Positions 43,819 through 53,053 of a stretch of 64,000 nucleotides of DNA are shown here, one piece after another. A program made the translations under genes and the position numbers. The notes under the pieces are model-generated. The model worked only from the letters and a program-made list of their open reading frames with translations. It did not search any database and was not told the DNA's origin. Position 1 is the stretch's first letter. Each line of letters opens with the position of its first letter. Source of the DNA: Desulfobacteraceae bacterium (GTDB lineage Bacteria > Desulfobacterota > Desulfobacteria > Desulfobacterales > Desulfosalsimonadaceae); the NCBI GenBank assembly GCA_014237465.1, contig JABZFM010000001.1, positions 124,001 to 188,000 of the forward strand. Reading direction: 5' to 3'.

Positions 43819-44640
43819 TTACTCCCCGGTAAATATGGGTTTTCGTTTTTCGCCAAACGCGGTAAAGGCTTCGAACAGGTCATTGGACGGGATGATGTTG
43901 GTGCTGATGGAGGCAACATATTTTAAACCGTCATCTACGGATTTTCCGACGCCATAGTTTAATACTTCCTTTGATGCCTCAACCGCCAGTGGAGAGTTTT
44001 CCGCAATACTCATGGCCAGATCTTCAGCGCCTTTCATCAACGCGTCATGGTCTTTAAACACTTCATTGACCAAAAGGATTTCTTTGGCACGGTCTGCGCC
44101 AAAATGTTTTGCGGTAAATGCCAGTTCCCGGGCGATTCCCTGGCCGACGATCTGTGGAATTCGCTGAAGAACACCGACGTCTGCAACAAAGCTGACGGCG
44201 GCTTCCTTAAGTGAAAATTCCGCATCCGCTGAGCAGATACGGATATCACATGCCGTGGACATATCCAGTCCCGCGCCAATGCAGTATCCGTGGATGGCAG
44301 CAATAACCGGCTTGCGGCACCACTCGATACAGCTTATGGTGTCCTGCAGGGCATATATTTTTTTGATCAGGCGCCATTTAATGCCGCCTTTCTGCTCCTT
44401 GTCCATCAATTCAGGAAGCTCCATGGCCATTTCCATCAGGTCAATTCCGGCCGTAAAACAGCTGCCTTTTCCACTGATGATAATTACCCTGATTTCCGGG
44501 TCTTTATCCAGGTCGTCAAAGATCGGAATGCTTTCTTTCCATGCCGGTGGATTCATGGCATTTTTCTTTTCCGGCCGGTTAAGGTAAACCCAGGCAATGG
44601 GCGGTTTTTTTTCGACAACATAAAATTTGTATTCACTCAT
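43819..44640 (-). CDS. Enoyl-CoA hydratase/isomerase family protein, dienoyl-CoA isomerase-like
   Basis: A 273-residue crotonase-fold protein. The oxyanion-hole segment KGSCFTAGIDL is near residue 55, and GYCIGAGLDMSTACDIRIC near residue 120. The following EAAVSFVADVGVLQRIPQIV keeps the glutamate and aspartate typical of ECH1-type delta(3,5)-delta(2,4)-dienoyl-CoA isomerases, and ARELAFTAKHFGADRAKEI also resembles that group. It may move double bonds of unsaturated CoA esters, which would suit the dienoyl-CoA-reductase-like flavoproteins elsewhere in the window. It lies directly upstream of rimO on the same strand. Confidence 0.87.
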   Translation of the reverse strand: MSEYKFYVVEKKPPIAWVYLNRPEKKNAMNPPAWKESIPIFDDLDKDPEIRVIIISGKGSCFTAGIDLMEMAMELPELMDKEQKGGIKWRLIKKIYALQDTISCIEWCRKPVIAAIHGYCIGAGLDMSTACDIRICSADAEFSLKEAAVSFVADVGVLQRIPQIVGQGIARELAFTAKHFGADRAKEILLVNEVFKDHDALMKGAEDLAMSIAENSPLAVEASKEVLNYGVGKSVDDGLKYVASISTNIIPSNDLFEAFTAFGEKRKPIFTGE

Positions 44641-44668
44641 GTTCCCTCCTGACAGCCCGATAACTTTG

Positions 44669-44809
44669 ATGGCGTCGTAAAAAGTCCCATCTACTGCGTT
44701 GTAGCGCTTTTTCAGACTTTCAATATACGACTTGTATTATTTCAATCCTAAAAAACCACTACGCCTTGCCAAATTTTATGGGATTGGTGGAACTTTTAAC
44801 TTAGCCATC
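44669..44809. repeat. Long intergenic inverted repeat, copy 6
   Basis: The left arm GATGGCGTCGTAAAAAGTCCC (44669-44689) pairs with GGGATTGGTGGAACTTTTAA and following bases (44780-44809). The interior has CTACTGCGTTGTAGCG, ATATACGACTTGTATTATTT and CTACGCCTTGCC. It is a diverged copy of the family, closest to the copy at 57648. Confidence 0.7.
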
Positions 44810-45057
44810 CGGTTACTTTTTTTGTCATCGGAATCTGACTTTTTACAAGTTTGTCAACGTTATATTCGAAATAAATGGTTAAAACCGTTGATCATTTACA
44901 CAATATTTTTTGTAACTATCATTGTTTTAAGAGAAAATAAAGTATGAATGGAAAAATAATTATTTTTACAGATAGCAATTTCTATAGTAATAGAAATTGA
45001 ATACAAAATCATTTAAATGCGTATTTGGTGAAAAAACATAAAAGGAAGGGTGCCCTC

Positions 45058-46179
45058 ATGAACAAAATGATGATGAATAGAATAATGATGAATAAAATAT
45101 CATTGAATTCTGTTTTAATCATTTTGCTTGCCGTTTTTTTCGTTTATTGCGGGACCGTTTCAGCTGAAGTCTATCAGTATCAGGATGCAGAAGGGAACTG
45201 GATATTTACCGATACGCCGCCGGTTTATGATTCTGAAAAAGTTACGAAAATGGAAGGAATGCTTGATCGTGTCGATGGGGTGAGGGATTTGAAAAAGGAA
45301 CTTTATGAAAGATATCATCCGAAAAATGATGTGGACGCTGCTGCCATGGCAACCGTGACCGTGACATCGTCGATTGGAATCGGTTCCGGATTTTTTATTT
45401 CCGACAATGGATACCTGTTAACCAACCGTCATGTCATCAAAGGTGATGAGCGCCAGGCCGAAGCAGTTGATAAAGCATTTGAATACATAGATGAACAGGT
45501 TGAAATCGCTGAAGAAGATTTTGAAATCAGAGAAAGACAGCTGGCAAGGGAAAAGACGATTCTTGATGAGATGAAATCCGTAATTGAAAAATTGCCAAGC
45601 CGGTCTTCGCAAAAAGAAAGGCTGAAAAGACAATACCAGGAGCGTTTGGAATATTATCAGGCGTTAAAAGAAGACTGTGAGCGAAAGAAATCAAACTTTA
45701 AACGCGACAAAAAAAATTACAAGACTGAAAAAACGGATTATGCAAACCAGCAGGCAGTGGCCGGTGTAAGCCGGAATTTTAAAATTACACTCAAGAATAA
45801 GGAAATACTTTACGCATATCTTGTCAGGGCCAGCAGCAGTCATGATCTTGCCCTGTTAAAAGTGGACGCTTGTAAGACCCCCTTTATTTATCCGGCTGAT
45901 ATGAATCGGGTTGCTCAACGACAGAAAGTCTGGGCCATCGGAAGCCCGTTAAATATTGCCGATACAATGAAAGACGGCACTGTGTCCGGTTTTACAAACG
46001 AATATATTCAGACCAATGCGCAAATTTATCCCGGCAACAGCGGCGGTCCCCTGGTGAATGAAAAAGGGCAGGTAATCGGTATTAACACGTTAAAAGAGCT
46101 GACACGGAATTTTGAAGGAATGGGGTTTGCCATTCCAATAGATACCGCCCTTGATGAATTTGCACAGGAATTAAAATGA
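45058..46179 (+). CDS. Secreted trypsin-like serine protease with DUF4124 domain and coiled-coil insertion
   Basis: A 373-residue protein. The signal peptide has the hydrophobic core SVLIILLAVFFVYCGTVSA (cleaved before EVYQYQDAEG). DUF4124 (YQYQDAEGNWIFTDTPP) follows. The protease domain has GIGSGFFISDNGYLLTNRHV with the catalytic histidine, SSSHDLALLKVD with the aspartate, and PGNSGGPLVN with the serine. Between histidine and aspartate there is a highly charged helical stretch of about 100 residues (coiled coil, about 135-235), unusual for this fold. ATG 45058 follows AAGGAAGGG; the 294 bases after the gene hold nothing recognisable. Confidence 0.85.
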   Translation: MNKMMMNRIMMNKISLNSVLIILLAVFFVYCGTVSAEVYQYQDAEGNWIFTDTPPVYDSEKVTKMEGMLDRVDGVRDLKKELYERYHPKNDVDAAAMATVTVTSSIGIGSGFFISDNGYLLTNRHVIKGDERQAEAVDKAFEYIDEQVEIAEEDFEIRERQLAREKTILDEMKSVIEKLPSRSSQKERLKRQYQERLEYYQALKEDCERKKSNFKRDKKNYKTEKTDYANQQAVAGVSRNFKITLKNKEILYAYLVRASSSHDLALLKVDACKTPFIYPADMNRVAQRQKVWAIGSPLNIADTMKDGTVSGFTNEYIQTNAQIYPGNSGGPLVNEKGQVIGINTLKELTRNFEGMGFAIPIDTALDEFAQELK

Positions 46180-46473
46180 ATCATTGTCGGTCAAGATGGT
46201 GACCCCGTTCATTTCCGGACATTTCATTAAGCAGTCCGCATTCAGAAGAAAGCCAAAAAAGAATGGATATTGAAATTTGATTTGTTGACCAGCAAAGCCG
46301 CTTCCCTGAATATGTAATAGTTAGATTTTATATGATATTTAACTGAAAGTCAGATTAAAAAGACCTTGCGATTTTTTGAGATATATTTCATTATTTTAAA
46401 AAAATTCAAAATCAAAGATTGAAATACCCAGCCCCAACATTAATTTTCTTAAAAGGCCCTCAGCAGGTATATT

Positions 46474-48822
46474 TTGAGCGAAATTAATAAAACCGAACTC
46501 AGTGAAATAGATATTTGCGATCTGTTCATCACGCCGGCTATCAAAGATGCCGGTTGGGATCAAATGAGACAGATCCGGCGCGAAGTGACTCTAACGCCTG
46601 GTCCCATAGTTGTTCGTGGCAACATGTCATCTCGCAACAAGAAAAAGAAAAAATTTGCAGACTATGTTCTTTACTGGGAGCCTGGCGTCCCGGTCGCCAT
46701 TGTAGAAGCCAAAGATAACAATCACACCGTCAGCCATGGCATGCAGCAGGCATTGGGATATGCCGAAATTTTGCAAGTGCCCAGCGCATTCAGTTCAAAT
46801 GGTGATGCCTTTGCTTCACACAATAAAATCCCCTCTACTGGTGAGGATATCGAAACCCAATTTCCGCTTGATCAATTTCCACCCCCACAAGCACTCTGGC
46901 AAAGATACAAAACAATTCGCGGCATTAAAGATTCGTCAGAAGAACTGGTCATTCAAGCTTATCATGTAGATAGCTCAGGCAAGGAACCGCGCTATTATCA
47001 AGTCGAGGCAATTAATCGTGTTGTTGAAGCAGTAGCCAACGGTCAAAAACGTGTGTTGCTGGTTATGGCCACCGGAACCGGCAAGACCTACACAACATTT
47101 CAAATCATCTGGCGGCTCTGGAAAGCAAGAGCGGTCAAAAGAGTCCTTTTTCTGGTTGATCGGAATATTTTAGCCGACCAAACCCTGACGAACGATTTTA
47201 AACCTTTTGGCCCTGTCATGGCCAAGGTCAAAAACAGAAAAATTGATCCGGCTTATGAAATTCACCTGGCACTCTACCAAGCCATTACCGGACCGGATGA
47301 AGAAGATAAAATTTTTAAAAATGTTTCCCGCGATTTCTTTGACTTAATCATTATTGATGAGTGCCATCGGGGCAGCGCTGCCGAGGATTCCGCATGGCGC
47401 GAAATCCTTGAATATTTTTCCGATGCCATTCAACTGGGCATGACCGCCACCCCCAAGGAAACAAAATACGTTTCCAATCTCATCTATTTTGGTGATCCAG
47501 TATACACCTATAGCCTGAAGCAGGGTATTGATGATGGTTTTCTTGCGCCTTATAAAGTGATCCGCATTGATATTGACAAAGATTTAATAGGCTGGACACC
47601 CCCGCCTGGCATGAAAGATGATCTTGGCAATGAAATCGAAAACCGCATATACAACCAAAAAGACATGGATCGTATTCTCGTTCTCAATCAGAGGACAAGA
47701 CTAGTTGCCAGACGCGTCATGAAATTTCTAAATGCAACTGATCCATTTGCAAAGACCATTATCTTTTGTGAAAACATCGACCATGCTGAACGCATGCGTG
47801 CCGCAATCGTTAATGCTGCCGGACAGCTTGCCATCGACAATCCCAAATACGTCATGCGGATCACTGGTGACAGTGTTGAGGGTAAGGCAGAACTTGATAA
47901 TTTTATTGATCCCGAAAGCCAGTTCCCTGTTATTGCAACAACCTCAGAGCTTTTAACAACCGGTGTCGATGCAAAAACCTGTAAACTCATAGTTTTAGAT
48001 AAAACCATCAATTCAATGTCCATATTTAAACAGATCATTGGGCGCGGCACACGCATAGATGAAGAGAACAATAAATACTTCTTCACGATTATGGATTTTA
48101 AAAAAGCCACTGAGTTATTCTGGGATGAGGATTTTGACGGAGAACCGGTGGTAATTTATGAACCAGGTGATGACGACGATCCAGTTCCACCTGATCCGGA
48201 ACCAGGTGATGACGATGATATTATTGTAGACCCAGATCCTCCGGGCACAAAAAAATATGTTTGTAACGGGGTAACGGTAACAATCATTGCCGAACGGGTT
48301 GAATACTATGGCCCGGATGGCAACCTGGTGACCGAATCATACCGCGATTTTACCCGCAAGCAGATCCGGTCTGAATTTTCTTCTTTAGACGAATTCCTCC
48401 GAAACTGGAATGCCGCCAATAAAAAAAGAGAAATTATTGAATTGCTTGAAGCGTATGGAATCAGCCTTGACAACCTAGCCAAAGAAGTTGGAAAAGAGTA
48501 TGGCGACTTTGATCTCATTTGTCATATTGCCTATGATCAGCCCCCGCTCACGCGGAAAGAACGTGCCAACAATGTGAAAAAACAAAATTACTTTACCAAA
48601 TATGGCGAAAAAGCAAGAGCAGTGCTCAATGCCTTGCTGGATAAATACGCTGATGAAGGTATAACCACCATTGAAAATGCAAAAGTGCTCAACCTAAAGC
48701 CGTTTTCCGACGTGGGCACTCCCATGGAAATTATCAAAGATGTCTTTGGGGGCAAGACCAATTATGAAAATGCCATTTTCGAACTGGAGCAGGAATTATA
48801 TAATATGGAGAAATCTGCATGA
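46474..48822 (+). CDS. hsdR: Type I restriction enzyme, R subunit
   Basis: A 782-residue EcoEI-like HsdR, the motor and nuclease subunit. The PD-(D/E)XK nuclease is seen as FADYVLYW then VAIVEAKDNN (about residues 66-86). Helicase motifs include Walker A ATGTGKTY (about 196), DECHRGS (about 296), MTATPKETK and QIIGRGTRID. Near residues 562-592 a linker very rich in Asp and Pro (GDDDDPVPPDPEP) separates the motor from the C-terminal domain that binds HsdM/HsdS. The start is TTG 46474, with GCAGG upstream. It overlaps hsdM by 4 bases. Confidence 0.93.
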   Translation: MSEINKTELSEIDICDLFITPAIKDAGWDQMRQIRREVTLTPGPIVVRGNMSSRNKKKKKFADYVLYWEPGVPVAIVEAKDNNHTVSHGMQQALGYAEILQVPSAFSSNGDAFASHNKIPSTGEDIETQFPLDQFPPPQALWQRYKTIRGIKDSSEELVIQAYHVDSSGKEPRYYQVEAINRVVEAVANGQKRVLLVMATGTGKTYTTFQIIWRLWKARAVKRVLFLVDRNILADQTLTNDFKPFGPVMAKVKNRKIDPAYEIHLALYQAITGPDEEDKIFKNVSRDFFDLIIIDECHRGSAAEDSAWREILEYFSDAIQLGMTATPKETKYVSNLIYFGDPVYTYSLKQGIDDGFLAPYKVIRIDIDKDLIGWTPPPGMKDDLGNEIENRIYNQKDMDRILVLNQRTRLVARRVMKFLNATDPFAKTIIFCENIDHAERMRAAIVNAAGQLAIDNPKYVMRITGDSVEGKAELDNFIDPESQFPVIATTSELLTTGVDAKTCKLIVLDKTINSMSIFKQIIGRGTRIDEENNKYFFTIMDFKKATELFWDEDFDGEPVVIYEPGDDDDPVPPDPEPGDDDDIIVDPDPPGTKKYVCNGVTVTIIAERVEYYGPDGNLVTESYRDFTRKQIRSEFSSLDEFLRNWNAANKKREIIELLEAYGISLDNLAKEVGKEYGDFDLICHIAYDQPPLTRKERANNVKKQNYFTKYGEKARAVLNALLDKYADEGITTIENAKVLNLKPFSDVGTPMEIIKDVFGGKTNYENAIFELEQELYNMEKSA

Positions 48823-50294
48823 GTAACATTTCCGGAATAATAAAATCCATTCAAGATATCATGCGCAAGGATGTGGGCGTTGACGGAGATGCCCAGCGCA
48901 TCAGCCAGCTTGTCTGGATGTTTTTTCTTAAAATTTTTGATGATCGAGAAGCAGAACTGGAGATCATAGAAGACGATTATACATCCCCGTTGCCGGATCA
49001 TATAAGATGGCGGGCATGGGCAACAAATCCGGAAGGCATGACCGGAGATGAGCTGTCTGATTTTGTCAACAACCAGCTGTTCCCCACCCTGAAAAACAAA
49101 TTAAATATCCAAGGCCCCAACGGCAAGCGCGCCCTGGTGGTGAAAGATGTTTTTGAAGATGCGTACAACTACATGAAATCCGGCACTCTCATGCGCCAGG
49201 TGATCAACAAAATTTGTGAAATAGATTTTAATACCAAAAAAGACCGCCACACCTTTGGCAACATTTACGAACAGATCCTCAAAGACCTACAAAGCGCGGG
49301 AAATGCCGGAGAGTTTTATACCCCGCGTGCGGTCACCAAATTTATCGTAAACCAGGTGGACACGAAATTAAACGAAACCGTGCTTGATCCAGCCTGCGGG
49401 ACCGGCGGGTTTTTAACCTGCACCATTGATCACAAGCGAACAAATTATGTCAAGACAACAGAAGACGAAGAAATTCTGCAAGCCTCTCTTCAAGGTGTCG
49501 ACAAGAAATCCATGCCGCATATGCTTTGCGTGACCAATATGATTTTAAATGGCATTGACACCCCCTACAACATCAAACACGACAATACTTTAAGCCGCCC
49601 GTACAAGGATTACAGCAATAAAGATCGCGTGGATGTCATTGTTACCAACCCGCCGTTCGGGGGCATGGAAGAAGACGGCATTGAAAACAATTTTCCTGCC
49701 AACTTGAAAACCCGCGAAACAGCCGACTTGTTTATGGCTGTCATCATTAAGCGATTAAAAAATAAAGGCCGTGCTGCGGTGGTCCTGCCAGATGGCTTTT
49801 TCTTTGGCGAAGGCATGAAAACCCGGCTCAAGGAAAAACTGCTGGAAGAATGTAACCTGCACACTATTGTTCGTTTGCCAAACGGCGTGTTTAATCCTTA
49901 CACCGGCATTAAAACCAACCTGCTATTTTTCACCAAAGGCCAGCCCACAGAAAATATCTGGTATTACGAGCACCCGTATCCAAAAGGCGTGAAAAGCTAC
50001 AACAAGACAAAACCCATGCGTTTTGAAGAATTTCAGACAGAGATCGACTGGTGGGGAGATGAGGCCGACGGTTTTACCGCCAGAGTCGAAACTGAGCAAG
50101 CCTGGAAAGTCTCTGTTGAAGAAATCAAAGCCCGCAACTACAACCTGGATATCAAAAATCCCCATGTGGGTGAACAGGTCAACCATGATCCGGAAAAACT
50201 GCTGAAAAAATACGACAAACAACAGGAAGAAATAACCAGCCTCCGAGATCAGCTGAGAACTTTGCTGGACGACGCGCTGACACGTTCGTCCTGA
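48819..50294 (+). CDS. hsdM: Type I restriction enzyme, M subunit (N6-adenine methyltransferase)
   Basis: A 491-residue adenine methyltransferase. An N-terminal HsdM helical domain (about 1-160) is followed by the SAM motif VLDPACGTGGFL (about residue 188) and the catalytic TNPPFGG (about 279), the NPPF form of N6-adenine enzymes. The C-terminus has a coiled helix (KYDKQQEEITSLRDQLRTLL). It is coupled to hsdR by an ATGA overlap. Together with HsdS it makes the methyltransferase; with HsdR the nuclease. Confidence 0.95.
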   Translation: MSNISGIIKSIQDIMRKDVGVDGDAQRISQLVWMFFLKIFDDREAELEIIEDDYTSPLPDHIRWRAWATNPEGMTGDELSDFVNNQLFPTLKNKLNIQGPNGKRALVVKDVFEDAYNYMKSGTLMRQVINKICEIDFNTKKDRHTFGNIYEQILKDLQSAGNAGEFYTPRAVTKFIVNQVDTKLNETVLDPACGTGGFLTCTIDHKRTNYVKTTEDEEILQASLQGVDKKSMPHMLCVTNMILNGIDTPYNIKHDNTLSRPYKDYSNKDRVDVIVTNPPFGGMEEDGIENNFPANLKTRETADLFMAVIIKRLKNKGRAAVVLPDGFFFGEGMKTRLKEKLLEECNLHTIVRLPNGVFNPYTGIKTNLLFFTKGQPTENIWYYEHPYPKGVKSYNKTKPMRFEEFQTEIDWWGDEADGFTARVETEQAWKVSVEEIKARNYNLDIKNPHVGEQVNHDPEKLLKKYDKQQEEITSLRDQLRTLLDDALTRSS

Positions 50295-50305
50295 GCATAA
50301 CCATT

Positions 50306-50968
50306 ATGAGCTTCTATGTTTACATTTTGAAATGCCGCGACGGCAGTTACTACACAGGCCACACAGACAACCTTGAATTACGGATGGCACAGCATATTAA
50401 AATGGCTTTCCCAAAATGCTACACGGCCACACGATTGCCGGTTGAATTGGTCTTTACCCAGCAATTCCCCACCAGGCAGGAAGCACTGGCATCTGAACGG
50501 CAGATTAAGGGCTGGAGCAGAAAGAAAAAAGAAGCCATGATGCGCGGTGATTGGAATGAAGTTTCCCGGTTAGCGCAAAATGCCCTTCGACAAGCTCAGG
50601 ACAATCGGACCCTTCGACAAGCTCAGGGTGATCGGAATACTGCCGTACGTGGTGAGCTTGTCGAACCACAAGCTCAGGACAATCGGTCCGTGCATGCCCT
50701 TCGACCATTCGACCATTCGGCAAGCTCATGGCTCATGGCTCAGGGTGATCGGAACACAGCCGTTCAGAGGGAGAGCAACCGAAATACTGCCGTGCATGGT
50801 GAGCCTGCCCTTCGACCATTCGGCAAGCTCATGGCTCAGGACAATCGGCCCGTGCATGGTGAGCCTGCCGAACCACGGGCTCAGGGTAATCGGAATGAAA
50901 GCTTAAAAAAGGCCGTTCGTGGTGAGCTTGTCGAACCACACGATCCGAAATATAAAGGGAATAAATAA
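50306..50968 (+). CDS. GIY-YIG nuclease-domain protein with repeat-derived tail
   Basis: The first 90 or so residues are a small UPF0213-like GIY-YIG domain: YVYILKCRDGSYYTGHTDNL carries the YVY...YTG core and LRMAQH the arginine, followed by LVFTQQFPTRQEALASERQI and GWSRKKKEAMM. The remaining 120 residues (from about NALRQAQDNRT) are translated REP-like repeats, full of RQAQDNR, GELVEPQ and ALRPF units, and probably disordered. It sits between hsdM and hsdS, 11 bases after hsdM. Whether it takes part in restriction is unknown. Confidence 0.8.
   Translation: MSFYVYILKCRDGSYYTGHTDNLELRMAQHIKMAFPKCYTATRLPVELVFTQQFPTRQEALASERQIKGWSRKKKEAMMRGDWNEVSRLAQNALRQAQDNRTLRQAQGDRNTAVRGELVEPQAQDNRSVHALRPFDHSASSWLMAQGDRNTAVQRESNRNTAVHGEPALRPFGKLMAQDNRPVHGEPAEPRAQGNRNESLKKAVRGELVEPHDPKYKGNK
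50578..50948. repeat. REP-like repeat array inside the GIY-YIG gene
   Basis: Many copies of CTTCGACAAGCTCAGG and its partner GGTGAGCTTGTCGAACC, with variants CCATTCGGCAAGCTCATGG, separated by GACAATCGG or GTGATCGG, fill 370 bases. The two halves are complementary, so each pair can form a hairpin. All units keep the reading frame open. The same repeat type occupies 51880-52181 in hsdS. Confidence 0.9.
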
Positions 50969-50972
50969 CTTG

Positions 50973-53030
50973 ATGAACTTGGTCACCGAGCATATTGATA
51001 TCTGGACTGCTGCCCAGGCACCAAAAGCCAATGGCGGCAGAGGACGCGGAAAAAATTCCAATGGCCAAAGCCCGCATGGTATCAAAAAACTGCGTGAGCT
51101 GATTTTAGAGCTTGCCGTGCGAGGCAAGCTCGTGCCTCAGGATCCCAATAATGAACCCGCCAGCGTATTACTGGAAAAAATCGCTCAAGAAAAAAAACAA
51201 CTCATCAAAGACGGCAAAATTAAAAAACAAAAGCCGTTGCCAGAAATCAGTGAGGTTGAAAAACCGTTTGAGTTGCCGGAGAGGTGGGATGTTGTTCGCT
51301 TGGGAACTATTGGTTATTGGGCTATTGGATCTGGTTTTCCCAAAAAAGAACAAGGATTTGAAGGAGAAGAAATACTCTTTTCAAAAGTCAGTGATATGAA
51401 TTTGCCTGGCAATGAAAAATTCATCAGGTCCACTATAAATACCATATCCCAAAAAACTGCTCAAAGATTGAAGATTAATGTCCACTCGAAAGGTACAGTT
51501 ATATTCCCCAAAATCGGGGGGGCTATCGCAACTAATAAAAGGAGAATCTTGGTTAGGGCAACAGCGATTGATAATAATTGTTTGGGTATAGTGCCTACAT
51601 GTGGAATAGATACTGAATATTTATTTTTGTACCTGACATCTGTCGATTTATCAAAATATCAGGTGGGTACGTCAGTTCCAGCGTTAGCTCAGGGGACATT
51701 GGAGCTTATAATGCTTGGCCTTCCCCCCCTCGCCGAACAACAACGCATCGTCGCCAAAGTAGATGAACTCATGGCCATCTGCGACCAGCTGGAGCAGCAG
51801 CAAACCGACAGCCACGCCACCCACCAGGCCCTGGTGGAAACTTTGCTTTCCACCCTGGTTCGCCCTAAGCTTGCCCTTCGACAGGCTCAGGACAATCGGA
51901 CCCCTCCCGTTCTTGGTGAGCTTGTCGAACCACAGGCTCAGGACAATCGGACCCCTCCCGTTCTTGGTGAGCTTGCCCTTCGGCAGGCTCAGGGTGATCG
52001 GACCGTGCATGCCCTTCGGCTATTCGACGAGCTCATGGCTCAGGACGCTCGGACCCCTCCCGTGCATGCCCTTCGGCCATTCGACGAGCTCATGGCTCAG
52101 GACGCTCGGACCCCTCCCGTGCATGCCCTTCGGCAGGCTCAGGACGATCGGACCGTGCATGGTGAGCTTGTCGAACCACAAATCGCCAACCACTTCCACA
52201 CCCTGTTCACCACCGAACACAGCATCGACCAGCTCAAACAAACCATCCTCCAGCTCGCTGTCATGGGCAAACTGGTGCCCCAGGCCCCCAACGATGAACC
52301 CGCCAGCGTGCTTTTGGAAAAAATCGCTAAAGAAAAAAAACAACTCATCAAAGATGGCAAAATCAAAAAACAAAAACCATTGCCGGAAATCAAAGAGAGT
52401 GAAAAACCGTTTGAGTTGCCGGATGGATGGGAGTGGGCAAGATTGGACTCCTTAGCTTTATATTCAGAGGCAGGTTGGAGTCCGAAATGTGAATCCGTGC
52501 AAAGAGAAGGCGAAAATTGGGGTGTTCTTAAGGTAAGTGCAGTTTCATGGGGGCAATTTAAGCCAAATGAAAATAAGGCATTGCCCGAAAATTTAGAGCC
52601 AAGGCCAGAATACGAGGTAATGCCTGGAGATTTCTTAATTTCACGAGCCAATACATCCGATCTTGTCGCACGCTCAGTTGTTGTTCCGAATGACGTGCCA
52701 ATTCACTTAATGTTGAGTGACAAAACTATTCGCTTTGGATTTTCAATAGAACTTAACACTGAACTTGTTAATTTAGCTAATAACAGCCCTTTTTCCCGTA
52801 ATTATTATGCAAAAGTAGCTGGTGGAACGAGCAGCTCAATGAAGAATGTTTCAAGAGAAAAAATTCGAAATTTATTAATGGCCGTTCCCCCAATTGCAGA
52901 ACAACACCGCATTGTCGCCAAGGTCGATGAACTCATGGCCATCTGCGACGATCTCAAAGCCCGAATAAATGCTGCCCAGACCACTCAAATCCAACTGGCC
53001 GACGCCATCGTTGACCAGGCAGTGGCGTAA
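50973..53030 (+). CDS. hsdS: Type I restriction enzyme, S (specificity) subunit with expanded linker
   Basis: A 685-residue HsdS. Each half has the same conserved block, GKLVPQDPNNEPASVLLEKI (about residue 49) and GKLVPQAPNDEPASVLLEKI (about 430), followed by a target recognition domain and a conserved helix (AEQQRIVAKVDELMAICDQL, AEQHRIVAKVDELMAICDDL). About 100 residues translated from REP-like repeats lie between the first helix and the second half, making the protein longer than most. ATG 50973 follows AAAGGGA by 12 bases. The two recognition domains read the two halves of the target; the inserted part sits in the spacer that sets their distance. Confidence 0.92.
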   Translation: MNLVTEHIDIWTAAQAPKANGGRGRGKNSNGQSPHGIKKLRELILELAVRGKLVPQDPNNEPASVLLEKIAQEKKQLIKDGKIKKQKPLPEISEVEKPFELPERWDVVRLGTIGYWAIGSGFPKKEQGFEGEEILFSKVSDMNLPGNEKFIRSTINTISQKTAQRLKINVHSKGTVIFPKIGGAIATNKRRILVRATAIDNNCLGIVPTCGIDTEYLFLYLTSVDLSKYQVGTSVPALAQGTLELIMLGLPPLAEQQRIVAKVDELMAICDQLEQQQTDSHATHQALVETLLSTLVRPKLALRQAQDNRTPPVLGELVEPQAQDNRTPPVLGELALRQAQGDRTVHALRLFDELMAQDARTPPVHALRPFDELMAQDARTPPVHALRQAQDDRTVHGELVEPQIANHFHTLFTTEHSIDQLKQTILQLAVMGKLVPQAPNDEPASVLLEKIAKEKKQLIKDGKIKKQKPLPEIKESEKPFELPDGWEWARLDSLALYSEAGWSPKCESVQREGENWGVLKVSAVSWGQFKPNENKALPENLEPRPEYEVMPGDFLISRANTSDLVARSVVVPNDVPIHLMLSDKTIRFGFSIELNTELVNLANNSPFSRNYYAKVAGGTSSSMKNVSREKIRNLLMAVPPIAEQHRIVAKVDELMAICDDLKARINAAQTTQIQLADAIVDQAVA
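51880..52181. repeat. REP-like repeat array inside hsdS
   Basis: About 300 bases of the repeat found in the GIY-YIG gene. Two 57-base units, 52011-52067 and 52068-52124, differ at a single base (GGCTATTCG against GGCCATTCG), showing recent tandem duplication; each encodes 19 residues. Units of the CCGTTCTTGGTGAGCTTG type repeat nearby at 51908-51975. The total length keeps the hsdS frame. Confidence 0.9.
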
Positions 53031-53053
53031 AAAATAAAAAGGAGAATGCGCAT

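Noticed and set aside
50505-50729. Open frames antisense to the REP arrays
   Set aside because: They arise because the palindromic repeats are open in several frames; no start signals or homology.
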